Part shown: positions 1 through 8,028 of the stretch, in pieces
How the letters are laid out: each line of letters opens with the position of its first letter
Numbering within the stretch: position 1 is the stretch's first letter
NCBI RefSeq assembly: GCF_009829075.1
Contig: NZ_WUQZ01000007.1
Span: 1-64,000 of the forward strand
Source of the DNA: Sphingobacterium composti
GTDB lineage: Bacteria; Bacteroidota; Bacteroidia; Sphingobacteriales; Sphingobacteriaceae
Direction of reading: 5' to 3'
Length of the DNA: 64,000 nt
The notes under the pieces: generated by a model
Database searches by the model: none
What the model was told of the DNA's origin: nothing
What the model saw: the letters and a program-made list of their open reading frames with translations, nothing else
Translations under genes and position numbers: made by a program

Positions 1-156
1 TTTCAAATCACCAGATTTGAAAGTAATTCCCAGCCATTATATGCTTTGCTTGATGCGAATGGCGAGTTATTGGTTCCGACGAGTGGAGCTGTTTACGATA
101 TCGACAAATATGAAGCTTTCTTGCGCTCAGGATTAGAAAAATTTAAGTCAAAATAA
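1..156 (+). CDS. C-terminal end of a DsbD-like thiol:disulfide reductase (partial)
   Basis: An open frame runs from the first base to a TAA at 154-156, giving the last 51 residues of a protein that starts outside the window. The tail reads QPLYALLDANGELL, then a Tyr-Asp-rich turn and FLRSGLEKFKSK. This resembles the end of the C-terminal thioredoxin domain of Bacteroidota DsbD/CcdA-type protein-disulfide reductases, where a beta-strand (YALLD) and a final helix close the fold. The CxxC active site and membrane part would lie upstream and are not visible, so the family call rests on this short tail only. It is on the same strand as pfkA, 60 nt upstream. Confidence 0.6.
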   Translation, partial: FQITRFESNSQPLYALLDANGELLVPTSGAVYDIDKYEAFLRSGLEKFKSK

Positions 157-202
157 TCAAGTAATTAATATTAAATTAATAAAAAAAATAGCCTGATATT
201 GA

Positions 203-210
203 TATATTTG
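203..210 (+). promoter_or_regulatory. -7 promoter box (TATATTTG) of pfkA
   Basis: Perfect match to the Bacteroidota -7 consensus TAnnTTTG. It ends only 6 nt before the pfkA ATG, so the transcript would have almost no leader. No clear -33 TTG at the usual spacing. Confidence 0.55.
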
Positions 211-216
211 TAACAT

Positions 217-1191
217 ATGGGTGAAATCAAAAATATAGCAGTTTTAACATCTGGTGGAGATGCCCCAGGAATGAATGCAGGTATACGTGCAGTAGTTCGT
301 GCAGGTATATATCATGGATTAAATATGTTTGGTGTCAAAAGAGGTTACGATGGTCTTGTAAATGGAGACATTCTACCAATGGATGCTAAATCTGTTGCGA
401 ACATTATTCAACGTGGCGGAACAATCTTGAAAACAGCCCGTAGTGACGAATTTCGAACTTATGAAGGCCGCCAAAAAGCGTATGACAACATCAAAAAGCT
501 GGGCATTGATGCTTTAGTTGTAATCGGTGGTGATGGAACTTTCACTGGAGCTTCTAAATTTATTGAAGAATTCGATATTCCAATTCTTGGAATGCCAGGA
601 ACTATTGATAATGATTTAGCTGGTACCGATTTTACTATCGGGTATGATACCGCCATTAATACGGTAGTGGATGCTGTAGATAAAATACGAGATACAGCTG
701 AATCCCATGATAGATTATTTGTCATAGAAGTTATGGGACGTGACTCTGGTCTTATTGCGTTACGCTCGGGTATTAGCACTGGTGCAGAAGCTGTCTTAAT
801 TCCAGAACTTGAGGTAGACTATAATGCTATCATGAAGCGCTTGGACAGTACACGTAAAAACAAATCATCTCGCATCATTATTGTAGCAGAAGGTGATGAT
901 GAAGGCGGATTAGTTGTAGCCGATAAAATAAAAGAGAATTTCCCAAATTATGATGTTCGTGTCTCCATACTAGGTCACATTCAACGTGGAGGAAAACCAT
1001 CTTGTATGGACCGCGTGCTAGCAAGTCGTTTAGGTGTAGCTGCTGTGGAAGGACTTATTGCTGGAAGACGAGGAGAAATGGCAGGATTGATTTGCGGAGA
1101 AATAACTTACACACCTTTCAGCAAAGCAATCAAACACATCGACAAAGTCAATACTAACTTAACACGAATAGTTGAAATACTTTCATTATAA
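217..1191 (+). CDS. pfkA: ATP-dependent 6-phosphofructokinase
   Basis: Phosphorylates fructose 6-phosphate to fructose 1,6-bisphosphate, the committing step of glycolysis, in the cytoplasm. The 324-residue length is normal for bacterial PfkA. Visible family motifs are the nucleotide loop VLTSGGDAPGMN near residues 9-20, the GGDGT motif near 106 and the catalytic PGTIDND near 128-134, whose first Asp is the expected catalytic base. The ILGHIQRGG segment near 251 is the usual C-terminal effector/substrate region. The start is fixed because the motif-bearing N terminus begins immediately after this ATG. Transcribed alone: its own -7 box precedes it and a strong terminator follows. Confidence 0.97.
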   Translation: MGEIKNIAVLTSGGDAPGMNAGIRAVVRAGIYHGLNMFGVKRGYDGLVNGDILPMDAKSVANIIQRGGTILKTARSDEFRTYEGRQKAYDNIKKLGIDALVVIGGDGTFTGASKFIEEFDIPILGMPGTIDNDLAGTDFTIGYDTAINTVVDAVDKIRDTAESHDRLFVIEVMGRDSGLIALRSGISTGAEAVLIPELEVDYNAIMKRLDSTRKNKSSRIIIVAEGDDEGGLVVADKIKENFPNYDVRVSILGHIQRGGKPSCMDRVLASRLGVAAVEGLIAGRRGEMAGLICGEITYTPFSKAIKHIDKVNTNLTRIVEILSL

Positions 1192-1198
1192 AACAATA

Positions 1199-1230
1199 AC
1201 GCCATTAAACTAATTTTAATGGCGTTTTTT
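1199..1230 (+). terminator. Intrinsic terminator of pfkA
   Basis: Perfect 11-bp stem (1199-1209 with 1215-1225), 5-nt loop, followed by a T run. It lies 8 nt after the pfkA stop. Confidence 0.9.
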
Positions 1231-1247
1231 AAATTAATTCACTTTAC

Positions 1248-2504
1248 TTACGCTGTCACCAACTCAAATATAGTAATCTCCGGCACTATCCCTACACGTC
1301 CTGGGTAACCTAGAAATCCAAAACCAGTATTTACATATAATTGTTGATTTCCTTCTTGGTATAAGCCTGCCCATTCTTTGTATATAAACTTCGCTGGACT
1401 CCATTGGAAATGTTCACCACGCACACCAAATTGCATACCATGTGTATGACCTGCAAACATAGCATCAATATTGGTATCTAATACTTGTGCTCTCCAATGC
1501 GACGGGTCGTGAGAAAGTAGAAGTTTAGTTGATATTTCTTCGGTGCCTTGCAATGCTTTATTCAAATCTCCCTTTTTAGGAAAACGACCTGTACCCCAGT
1601 TCTGAACACCGACAATACTGATTTCCTCATTACCTACTTTGATAGAACGGTTTTCATCCATTAACAAATCCCAGCCCATCACTCGATGAACATCCAACAT
1701 ATCTTGATAATTCTTGCGTTTAGCAGGACTATCTTCTCGCCCATAATAGTAATCACCATAATCGTGATTACCCAAGACTGAATACACACCATAATCCGCT
1801 TGAAGCTTAGAAAAGATATTTTGGTAATTCGTCATTTCATTAGCTTGGTTATTCACCAAATCTCCGGTAAAAAAGACCGCATCAGGTTTTTCTCCCAATA
1901 ACATTTCTACACCACCTAATACCGCTTTTTTATTATAAAATGAACCAGAATGCACATCCGATATTTGTGCTATTTTGAAACCGTGAAAAGCTTTCGGAAG
2001 ATTCGGCAATACTAGTCTTTGTCTGCGGATTTGATAATCATAAGCGCCAGAAATAATTCCCCAAGACAACGGAAAAATAGGCAATGACGCCACCACAATA
2101 CCCGACTTCAATAAAAACTCAGACCTTGAAATACCTTTAGTAGGAACTTCGGGCAAAGGCTGCTCTAATTCTTCAATACGCTTCTTAATATTTGGTACAG
2201 GCTTACGCCTAAACAACCGAGTCACCCAAATTCCACCACGTCTCAAATCATCTATCACCAAAATAAAAGCATAAATGAATTTACTGATAGCAGTCAAAAA
2301 GAAAGCCACCAAAATAATAGAACGATAAGCTAATGGGATATTATATTTGAAGGAAATAAATAAACCTATGAATAAGGCAATAGAATAACCCCACCACAAA
2401 TAAGTAAACCACTTTTTTTTGGCAAAAGGTATCTTCGTAGACCTAAGCGCGAAAAAAATATAAAAATCTAATAAAAATAAAATTATTGCATTGATTATAA
2501 GCAT
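1248..2504 (-). CDS. Membrane-anchored metallophosphoesterase (YkuE-like)
   Basis: Calcineurin-like phosphoesterase of 418 residues. The N terminus carries about three hydrophobic segments (residues 1-20, 35-52, 62-84), followed by a loop and another hydrophobic stretch near 134-152, preceded by SRSEFLLK, a weak Tat-like motif. The catalytic domain starts near 172 and shows metal-binding motifs DVH (183-185), GDLV (214-217), GNHD (245-248) and a late GHTHG. The domain probably faces the periplasm. The substrate is unknown; relatives act on phospholipid or UDP-sugar pyrophosphates. The gene lies 11 nt downstream of hemH on the same strand, so it is probably cotranscribed with ispH-hemH. Confidence 0.88.
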   Translation of the reverse strand: MLIINAIILFLLDFYIFFALRSTKIPFAKKKWFTYLWWGYSIALFIGLFISFKYNIPLAYRSIILVAFFLTAISKFIYAFILVIDDLRRGGIWVTRLFRRKPVPNIKKRIEELEQPLPEVPTKGISRSEFLLKSGIVVASLPIFPLSWGIISGAYDYQIRRQRLVLPNLPKAFHGFKIAQISDVHSGSFYNKKAVLGGVEMLLGEKPDAVFFTGDLVNNQANEMTNYQNIFSKLQADYGVYSVLGNHDYGDYYYGREDSPAKRKNYQDMLDVHRVMGWDLLMDENRSIKVGNEEISIVGVQNWGTGRFPKKGDLNKALQGTEEISTKLLLSHDPSHWRAQVLDTNIDAMFAGHTHGMQFGVRGEHFQWSPAKFIYKEWAGLYQEGNQQLYVNTGFGFLGYPGRVGIVPEITIFELVTA

Positions 2505-2515
2505 CGGTATCTTGT

Positions 2516-3544
2516 TTAATTAGACAATACTAATCTCTTTAGAGATTGTATCCATTTGGGGTCATCATTTAAGCTTTCGACCATCACCACTTCATCCCCA
2601 CCAAGCTCTTTAAATTCTTCAGCATATTCGACTTGAATTTCATCCAACGTTTCGATACAGTCGGCAACAAAAGCTGGGCTAAATACTAACAGTCTTTTAA
2701 CTCCTTTGTTTGCCAAATCATGCAATGCATCCGAAGTATAAGGCTGAATCCATGGTGTTTTGCCCAATCGCGACTGAAAACATACCGTATATTTATCCTC
2801 CGTAATACCAAGCTTATTCGCAATCGCCCTTGACGTAGCGTAGCATTGAGATAAATAGCAGAATGAATTAGTTTCTTTCTTACAGGTATCACAACCCGTA
2901 TCTGGGCACTTTAGTTCTCCTGTCGGGTCAACTTTACCTAACTGACGTACAGGAAGACCATGATAGCTAAACATAATATGGTCAAATGAATCAATATCAT
3001 GACGTGTCCCATGTTCGGCGTACGTATCGATCATCAAATCATCTTCGCAATAGCTGCTCACAAAAGATACTTTTGGAATATATTGCCATGTACGCATGAT
3101 TTCCATCACTTTGTCTATTACAGAACCAGATGTAGCAGATGCATATTGTGGGAACAATGGTATCACCTTAATGCTCTCCAGATACATCCCTTGCATTTTC
3201 TTCAATGTAGACTCTATGGAAGGATTCTGGTAGCGCATCGCTAACTCCACGTGGTATTCGTCACCTAATTCTTCTTGCAACATTTTTTGCTGAAGTACTG
3301 AATAATACATCAAGGGAGAACCATTAACCTCATCCCAAATCGTCGCATAAGTTTCAGCAGATTGCGCGGCACGCTTAGGAACAATCACTCCTTTCACTAG
3401 AAGATTTCTTCCTAGCAAAGGAATGTCCATTACGCGACCATCCATCAAAAACTCTGTTAAATACCTTCTCACTTCTGGAGTAGAAGGCGCATCAGGAGTA
3501 CCTAATTGTACCAACAAAACACCTTTTTTACGCTGCTTATTCAT
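2516..3544 (-). CDS. hemH: Ferrochelatase
   Basis: Inserts Fe(II) into protoporphyrin IX at the end of haem synthesis. The 342-residue protein shows VLLVQLGTPDAP at the N terminus, LFPQYASATSG in the middle, the active-site His region SYHGLP (near 195) and the conserved SPAFVADCIETLDEI helix near 290. A Cys-rich segment (CPDTGCDTCKK, then two more Cys) follows the active-site His; this is the region that varies between families and may be structural. The second gene of a minus-strand run ispH-hemH-phosphoesterase, 72 nt after ispH. Lack of other haem genes here means regulation cannot be read from context. Confidence 0.95.
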   Translation of the reverse strand: MNKQRKKGVLLVQLGTPDAPSTPEVRRYLTEFLMDGRVMDIPLLGRNLLVKGVIVPKRAAQSAETYATIWDEVNGSPLMYYSVLQQKMLQEELGDEYHVELAMRYQNPSIESTLKKMQGMYLESIKVIPLFPQYASATSGSVIDKVMEIMRTWQYIPKVSFVSSYCEDDLMIDTYAEHGTRHDIDSFDHIMFSYHGLPVRQLGKVDPTGELKCPDTGCDTCKKETNSFCYLSQCYATSRAIANKLGITEDKYTVCFQSRLGKTPWIQPYTSDALHDLANKGVKRLLVFSPAFVADCIETLDEIQVEYAEEFKELGGDEVVMVESLNDDPKWIQSLKRLVLSN

Positions 3545-3616
3545 TGATACAAAAATAACTAAAATTTATAGCTGACTTTCTTCAACTATCGAAAATGATA
3601 ATAACATGACCAGCAA

Positions 3617-4465
3617 TTAGAGTTGTTCTAACGCTTCTTTGACATCTTTCATCAGCCACATAGGCGTGGATGTCGCGCCACAGATACCGATAGTATCGCC
3701 GTCGTTGAAAATCGTAGAATCTAATTCTTCAATGCCTGATATAAAATAAGAATTTGGGTTGGCAGCTTTACACACATCGTATAATACTTTACCATTAGAT
3801 GATTTTTTGCCAGAAACGAAGACTATTTTATCATATTGACGTGCAAAGTCATTCAAATCATCATAACGATTGGACACTTGACGACAAATAGTATCATTGG
3901 CTTTCACCTCGTAACCTCTTTTGATTAATTCTTCTTTTATCGCATAGAACTTGTCTACACTTTTAGTTGTCTGACTGTATAATGTAAACGAACTTGGCAG
4001 TTCTACATTATCCAATTCATCGATATCTTGAAAAACAAGGGCTTCATTATTCGTTTGTCCTTGCAAACCAATCACTTCTGCATGCCCATGTTTACCAAAA
4101 ATCAGAATCTTCTCGTCCTCATCGTACGAAGTCTTGATTCTATTCTGCAGTTTCAAAACAACAGGACAAGACGCATCTATTAAAGTGATATTGTTTTCAA
4201 GTGCAAGCTTGTACGTTTCAGGCGCTTCTCCATGTGCACGGATTAACACTTTTTCATTCTGCAAAGTCGGTAACACATCGTGATTGATAATACGTAATCC
4301 TTTGGCTTTCAATCGTGCGACCTCTTCATCATTGTGCACAATATCACCCAAACAATACAAATAGCCATCTTGCTCTAATATTTCTTCTGCCATATCAATA
4401 GCATAGACTACTCCGAAGCAAAAGCCTGAATCTTTATCAATCGTAACTTGCAGATTTTTTGACAT
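3617..4465 (-). CDS. ispH: 4-hydroxy-3-methylbut-2-enyl diphosphate reductase
   Basis: Last enzyme of the MEP isoprenoid pathway, making IPP and DMAPP with a [4Fe-4S] cluster. The three cluster cysteines are visible at C16 (GFCFGV), C100 (DASCPVV) and C194 (DTICRQ), and the conserved IRAHGEAP motif is near residue 75. At 282 residues it is normal length for a bacterial IspH core. It heads the minus-strand group with hemH and a phosphoesterase and diverges from ndk; the 131-nt gap between ispH and ndk must hold both promoters. Confidence 0.96.
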   Translation of the reverse strand: MSKNLQVTIDKDSGFCFGVVYAIDMAEEILEQDGYLYCLGDIVHNDEEVARLKAKGLRIINHDVLPTLQNEKVLIRAHGEAPETYKLALENNITLIDASCPVVLKLQNRIKTSYDEDEKILIFGKHGHAEVIGLQGQTNNEALVFQDIDELDNVELPSSFTLYSQTTKSVDKFYAIKEELIKRGYEVKANDTICRQVSNRYDDLNDFARQYDKIVFVSGKKSSNGKVLYDVCKAANPNSYFISGIEELDSTIFNDGDTIGICGATSTPMWLMKDVKEALEQL

Positions 4466-4564
4466 ATCACAAAGTTAGCAATAAGATTTGGTACGTGAAA
4501 TATGTATAAAAATTCATCTACAAAGAATGACTTTAATATTTCTTTATATTTTTTCCTTTTTCTG

Positions 4565-4572
4565 TACCTTTG
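4565..4572 (+). promoter_or_regulatory. -7 promoter box (TACCTTTG) of ndk
   Basis: Exact TAnnTTTG match, 24 nt before the ndk ATG, giving a leader of about 20 nt. Confidence 0.65.
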
Positions 4573-4596
4573 CAAAAAATTTGATATAATAAGGTT

Positions 4597-5016
4597 ATGG
4601 CAACTAACAGAACTTTCACGATGATTAAACCTGATGCAGTAGCAAATGGTCACATCGGAGCTATTTTAAACGACATTATTGCTGGCGGATTCAAAATCGT
4701 AGCAATGAAATATATCCAATTGACTGAAGAGTCTGCTGGAAACTTTTACGCAGTACACAAAGAAAGACCTTTCTACGGTGAATTAGTAAAATTCATGACT
4801 TCTGGTCCTATCGTAGCGGCTATCTTAGAAAAAGAAAATGCAGTAGAAGATTTCCGTACATTAATCGGTGCTACTAACCCTGCTGAAGCTGCTGAAGGTA
4901 CTATCCGTAACAAATATGCTAAATCTATCGATGCAAATGCTGTTCACGGTTCAGATTCTGACGAGAATGCACAAATCGAAGGTAACTTCTTCTTCTCTCA
5001 ATTCGAAAGATTTTAA
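4597..5016 (+). CDS. ndk: Nucleoside diphosphate kinase
   Basis: Transfers gamma-phosphate between nucleoside triphosphates and diphosphates through a phospho-histidine. The 139-residue protein has the family start [11 protein letters not shown], the [11 protein letters not shown] segment near 50-60 and the active-site motif AVHGSDS with catalytic His117. Length and motif order are standard for a bacterial Ndk. It is monocistronic, with its own -7 box and a very strong hairpin 16 nt after the stop. Confidence 0.97.
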   Translation: MATNRTFTMIKPDAVANGHIGAILNDIIAGGFKIVAMKYIQLTEESAGNFYAVHKERPFYGELVKFMTSGPIVAAILEKENAVEDFRTLIGATNPAEAAEGTIRNKYAKSIDANAVHGSDSDENAQIEGNFFFSQFERF

Positions 5017-5032
5017 TCATAAAAAACTGAAA

Positions 5033-5075
5033 ATAACAATAAAGGACAATCGAATTGATTGTCCTTTATTGTTAT
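5033..5075. terminator. Bidirectional terminator between ndk and the DUF2490 gene
   Basis: 19-bp perfect stem (5033-5051 with 5057-5075) with a 5-nt loop, placed between two convergent genes. A/T runs on both sides allow use in either direction. Confidence 0.88.
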
Positions 5076-5084
5076 CTATTATTT

Positions 5085-5747
5085 TCAATTCATCTTATGA
5101 TGCACAGAAAGCATCAGATGATTAGTTCCTGCATTTGACCCCACATGTTGACGCATATATCCCAATTGTAATCCTAGATTTTGCTGCAACTTATACCCCA
5201 ATCCAGAATACGCTCGATTTCTGTCGAAAGCCTTAATGGATTCTTCATCAGAAATATTCAAGAAAATCTCATCATAAAGCGCCAAATAAAGGCCATTCTT
5301 ATCAAATTGCTTTGCATTCAAAGGAATATCAGCAAATAAACAATACCTGAATCGCCCTCGAAAATCTTGATTTTCAATGAATCGCTCTTCCAATCTAATT
5401 CGGTGTCTAAGTTTTGAATTCAAGATACCATGTGAAAACATGCCTTCTTGGTAAATTCGATGTTCAGCAAATGGATTGTTTGGCGTCCCCTCAGCTTCTG
5501 TATGGATAAAACCATAACCTAAAGTTGCTTGAAAATAAGGTTTAAATTGATATTGACCGCCAATTCGAATTAATGTTTGATTGTGGTCGCCAATGATTTT
5601 ATAATCACGAAGCTGCAATTCATGATGTAAACTAAATTTCGAGTCTTTGATTTGCGTATTGCCAAAATATATCAGCCAACCATTCAATGACTGCGCTTGT
5701 GAAGAAATACAAATAGATAAAGTAAATAATAGGAATAATGCTCTCAT
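5085..5747 (-). CDS. DUF2490 outer-membrane protein
   Basis: A 220-residue protein with a cleavable signal peptide (MRALFLLFTLSICISSQAQ). The rest alternates hydrophobic and polar residues with aromatic ends, as in a small outer-membrane beta-barrel. Segments such as NGWLIYFGN near the mature N terminus, the Arg/Glu-rich HRIRLEERF near 105-115 and RFRYCLFADIPLN match the pattern of DUF2490. The function of the family is not known; an outer-membrane location is inferred from the barrel-like pattern. It converges with ndk and shares its terminator. Confidence 0.85.
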   Translation of the reverse strand: MRALFLLFTLSICISSQAQSLNGWLIYFGNTQIKDSKFSLHHELQLRDYKIIGDHNQTLIRIGGQYQFKPYFQATLGYGFIHTEAEGTPNNPFAEHRIYQEGMFSHGILNSKLRHRIRLEERFIENQDFRGRFRYCLFADIPLNAKQFDKNGLYLALYDEIFLNISDEESIKAFDRNRAYSGLGYKLQQNLGLQLGYMRQHVGSNAGTNHLMLSVHHKMN

Positions 5748-5802
5748 ACTTCGAAAATAAGACCTAACTCCTATAATTTAAGTTCATTTGCTGTAACAAT
5801 TT

Positions 5803-5835
5803 TGTATAAAAAAAGTGAACTAAATAGTTCACTTT
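5803..5835 (-). terminator. Terminator of the ruvX-ybeY operon
   Basis: 10-bp stem (5812-5821 with 5826-5835), 4-nt loop, followed on the minus strand by a T run. It lies just after the ybeY stop. Confidence 0.85.
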
Positions 5836-5845
5836 AAATATCCCT

Positions 5846-6280
5846 TTAGAATGATCTTTTTTCTAAATGCTCGTTTTCTTTGGAAGTCATTAACTCTTTA
5901 TCTTCCTTCTTTTTGTCATAATAACCGCACAAATGCAATACTCCATGAATAATCACACGGTGCAACTCATCTTTTTCAGTAACATTAAATTTCGCAGCAT
6001 TCTCACGAATCCTTTCTATCGAAATGAAAATATCACCCGAAATCATATCTTCCTCTTCTGAAGAATCGAAAGTCACAATATCTGTATAAGTATCATGACT
6101 CAAATACTGTTTATTGATATCCAACAAATACTCGTCCGAACAGAACACAAAAGTTAATTCGCCAATACGCTTATAACCTTCTGCTTTGATAGTATCCCCT
6201 ATCCAGTTTCTAACCTTTGCCTTATCCTTTAAGACAAAATCAATATCTTCCGAAAAAAATGAAATATCCTTTAATGCCAT
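5846..6280 (-). CDS. ybeY: Endoribonuclease YbeY (16S rRNA maturation)
   Basis: Zn-dependent RNase used in 16S rRNA 3'-end processing and ribosome quality control. The 144-residue protein has the TDIVTFD strand (near 71-77) and the HGVLHLCGY metal motif near 111. The third ligand of the classical HGxLHLxGYDH motif is not a His at the usual spot: the sequence reads GYYDKKKED. As I recall, Bacteroidota YbeY proteins usually carry such a GYxDK version, so this is probably not loss of function. The start lies 4 nt after the ruvX stop, so the two are almost certainly cotranscribed. Confidence 0.93.
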   Translation of the reverse strand: MALKDISFFSEDIDFVLKDKAKVRNWIGDTIKAEGYKRIGELTFVFCSDEYLLDINKQYLSHDTYTDIVTFDSSEEEDMISGDIFISIERIRENAAKFNVTEKDELHRVIIHGVLHLCGYYDKKKEDKELMTSKENEHLEKRSF

Positions 6281-6284
6281 TTTA

Positions 6285-6698
6285 TTAAAATCCTTTTGTA
6301 TCCATATATGTTTGCAAAATTAGTGTTGCGGAAACTGTATCCACCAATCCTTTATTTTGCCTTTTATTCTTTTTCATTCCGGATTGTGCGATAGCCGAGG
6401 ATGCCATCTTAGAGGTAAAACGTTCATCCACTTCTACTAAATTAATTGCGGGATATTCTTTCTTCAACTTACGCGTAAAACCCAGCACGTGTTGCGCAGA
6501 CTCCGAATCCGTTCCATCCATTTGCAGAGGCTTACCTACGACAAATGTTTCCACTTGCTCCTGTTGCAAATAATCCTTTAAGAATGTCCATATTTCTTCA
6601 GGATGAACGGTAGTAAGGGACGTCGCAATAATCTGTAAGGGGTCAGTGACTGCGATTCCTATACGCTTAGTCCCATAATCAAATGCCATTATTCGCAT
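6285..6698 (-). CDS. ruvX: Holliday junction resolvase-like / pre-16S rRNA nuclease
   Basis: YqgF/RuvX family RNase H-fold protein, linked to 5' maturation of 16S rRNA and antitermination. I take the ATG at 6698 as the start (137 residues, MRIMAFDYGTKRIGIAVTD) because a -7 box lies just upstream; a longer TTG-started form would overlap that box. Acidic catalytic positions are seen at D6 (FDYG), in the VGKPLQMDG region and at VDERFTS. It heads a two-gene operon with ybeY, which also acts in rRNA maturation, so the pairing is functionally coherent. Confidence 0.93.
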   Translation of the reverse strand: MRIMAFDYGTKRIGIAVTDPLQIIATSLTTVHPEEIWTFLKDYLQQEQVETFVVGKPLQMDGTDSESAQHVLGFTRKLKKEYPAINLVEVDERFTSKMASSAIAQSGMKKNKRQNKGLVDTVSATLILQTYMDTKGF

Positions 6699-6716
6699 AC
6701 GCTCAAAAAATTTTAA

Positions 6717-6724
6717 CAAAGGTA
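6717..6724 (-). promoter_or_regulatory. -7 promoter box (TACCTTTG) of ruvX-ybeY
   Basis: Exact TAnnTTTG match on the minus strand, 18 nt before the ruvX ATG. It lies back to back with the box of the divergent gene at 6752. Confidence 0.65.
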
Positions 6725-6751
6725 CAATTCATTATTGAGGATAAAAATCTA

Positions 6752-6759
6752 TAACTTTG
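6752..6759 (+). promoter_or_regulatory. -7 promoter box (TAACTTTG) of the DUF1684-deformylase gene
   Basis: Exact TAnnTTTG match 18 nt before the ATG at 6778. It argues against the upstream in-frame TTG at 6757, which lies inside the box. Confidence 0.6.
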
Positions 6760-6777
6760 GTAGTATATATTTACAAT

Positions 6778-7998
6778 ATGCGACTAATTTTATACATATT
6801 ACTTTTGCTCGTTCCTTTTGGTATAAAAGCCCAGACATTTGAACAACAAATCGAAGCTTATAGATCAGAAATAAAGAATAAGTTCAGCAAGGATAAATTT
6901 GGTCCACTGAAAGAAGAAAACATTGCTTTTTTGTCTTATTACCGTGCGAACAAAGATTTTGTCATAAATGCGGATGTAGAGCCACTGTATGGGGAGAAAT
7001 CATTTCGGATGCCTACTTATGACGGTACTAGCAATACATATAAGCGATATGCACTCGTACATTTTGAATTATATGGGCAACAACATACGCTTACGTTATA
7101 TCAAAGTGAGGCTTTATTCCAAAATCCACAATTTAAGAATTATTTATTCTTACCTTATCTGGATAAAACGAATGGTGAAGAGACATATTCTGGTGGAAGG
7201 TATTTAGAACTAGACGCATCACATATTAAAAATGGAAAAATTGAATTAGATTTCAACAAATCTTACAATCCTTATTGCGCATACAGTTCGGGATATAGAT
7301 GTCCACAACCACCCGCTGAAAATACACTAAATATAGCCATTACGGCAGGAGAAAAAAATTATAAAGGTCCCAAAAACGAAAGACAAGTCAATAAAGCTAT
7401 GGCAAAGAATTTCACTGAAAAAGAAAAAGCCATTATCAACAGTGGTGATATAAACACAAAACTGCATGTATATCAGACTACAAATGACAATGAATTATCA
7501 GTTTTAAAAGCAACATCACAAGATATCAAACTTGATGACCCGCTATTACCTATTTTAGAAAAAAGAATGCTATTGACCGTTCAAGACCCTGAACATGCTG
7601 GTGTAGGAATTGCCGCTCCGCAGGTTGGCGTTAACAAAAATTTGATTTGGGTTCAACGCTTTGACAAAACGGGCGAGCCATTTGAATTTTTTATTAATCC
7701 AAAAATCATTTGGCGTTCAAAACTAACACGTCTTGGAACTGAGGGTTGCCTTTCGATACCCGATAGACGCGAAGAAGTACAACGAAACTATGCGATTCGA
7801 TTGCAATATTGGGATAAGAACGGAAATATTATCGAAGAAAATATTGAAGGTTTTACTGCTGTTATTTTTCAGCATGAAGTGGACCATCTTTATGGCATAC
7901 TCTATCCTGATCGTCTTGAGGAACAAACAAAAACCCAGAAAGTTGATTTGAAAGATAAGATCCAATTTTCTATCGAAGCAGGAAATGTGAGACCATAG
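6778..7998 (+). CDS. Exported DUF1684 - peptide deformylase fusion
   Basis: A two-domain protein of 406 residues. The N terminus is a signal peptide (MRLILYILLLLVPFGIKAQ). Residues about 20-215 match DUF1684: a GRYLELD motif near 140, then YNPYCAY near 163 and a Cys-Pro pair before a NTLNIAITAGEK strand. Residues about 245-400 are a peptide deformylase domain with all three metal motifs: GVGIAAPQVG (275-284), EGCLSIP (322-328, metal ligand C324) and HEVDH (366-370). Cytoplasmic deformylase removes the formyl group from new proteins; an exported enzyme would have to act on N-formyl peptides outside the cytoplasm or do other chemistry. That role is inference. It is monocistronic. Confidence 0.88.
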   Translation: MRLILYILLLLVPFGIKAQTFEQQIEAYRSEIKNKFSKDKFGPLKEENIAFLSYYRANKDFVINADVEPLYGEKSFRMPTYDGTSNTYKRYALVHFELYGQQHTLTLYQSEALFQNPQFKNYLFLPYLDKTNGEETYSGGRYLELDASHIKNGKIELDFNKSYNPYCAYSSGYRCPQPPAENTLNIAITAGEKNYKGPKNERQVNKAMAKNFTEKEKAIINSGDINTKLHVYQTTNDNELSVLKATSQDIKLDDPLLPILEKRMLLTVQDPEHAGVGIAAPQVGVNKNLIWVQRFDKTGEPFEFFINPKIIWRSKLTRLGTEGCLSIPDRREEVQRNYAIRLQYWDKNGNIIEENIEGFTAVIFQHEVDHLYGILYPDRLEEQTKTQKVDLKDKIQFSIEAGNVRP

Positions 7999-7999
7999 C

Positions 8000-8024
8000 A
8001 AAGGCAGCTATTAGGCTGCCTTTT
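8000..8024. terminator. Bidirectional terminator between convergent genes
   Basis: 9-bp stem (8000-8008 with 8015-8023), 6-nt loop, between the deformylase fusion (+) and the glutaminyl cyclase gene (-). Confidence 0.8.
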
Positions 8025-8028
8025 AATG

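Noticed and set aside
5846..6280. YbeY without the third His of the classical metal motif
   Set aside because: The GYxDK version is, as I recall, the usual one in Bacteroidota and probably not an inactive enzyme.
6757..6777. TTG start giving 7 extra residues on the DUF1684-deformylase protein
   Set aside because: The TTG lies in the -7 box; the ATG at 6778 gives a normal signal peptide.
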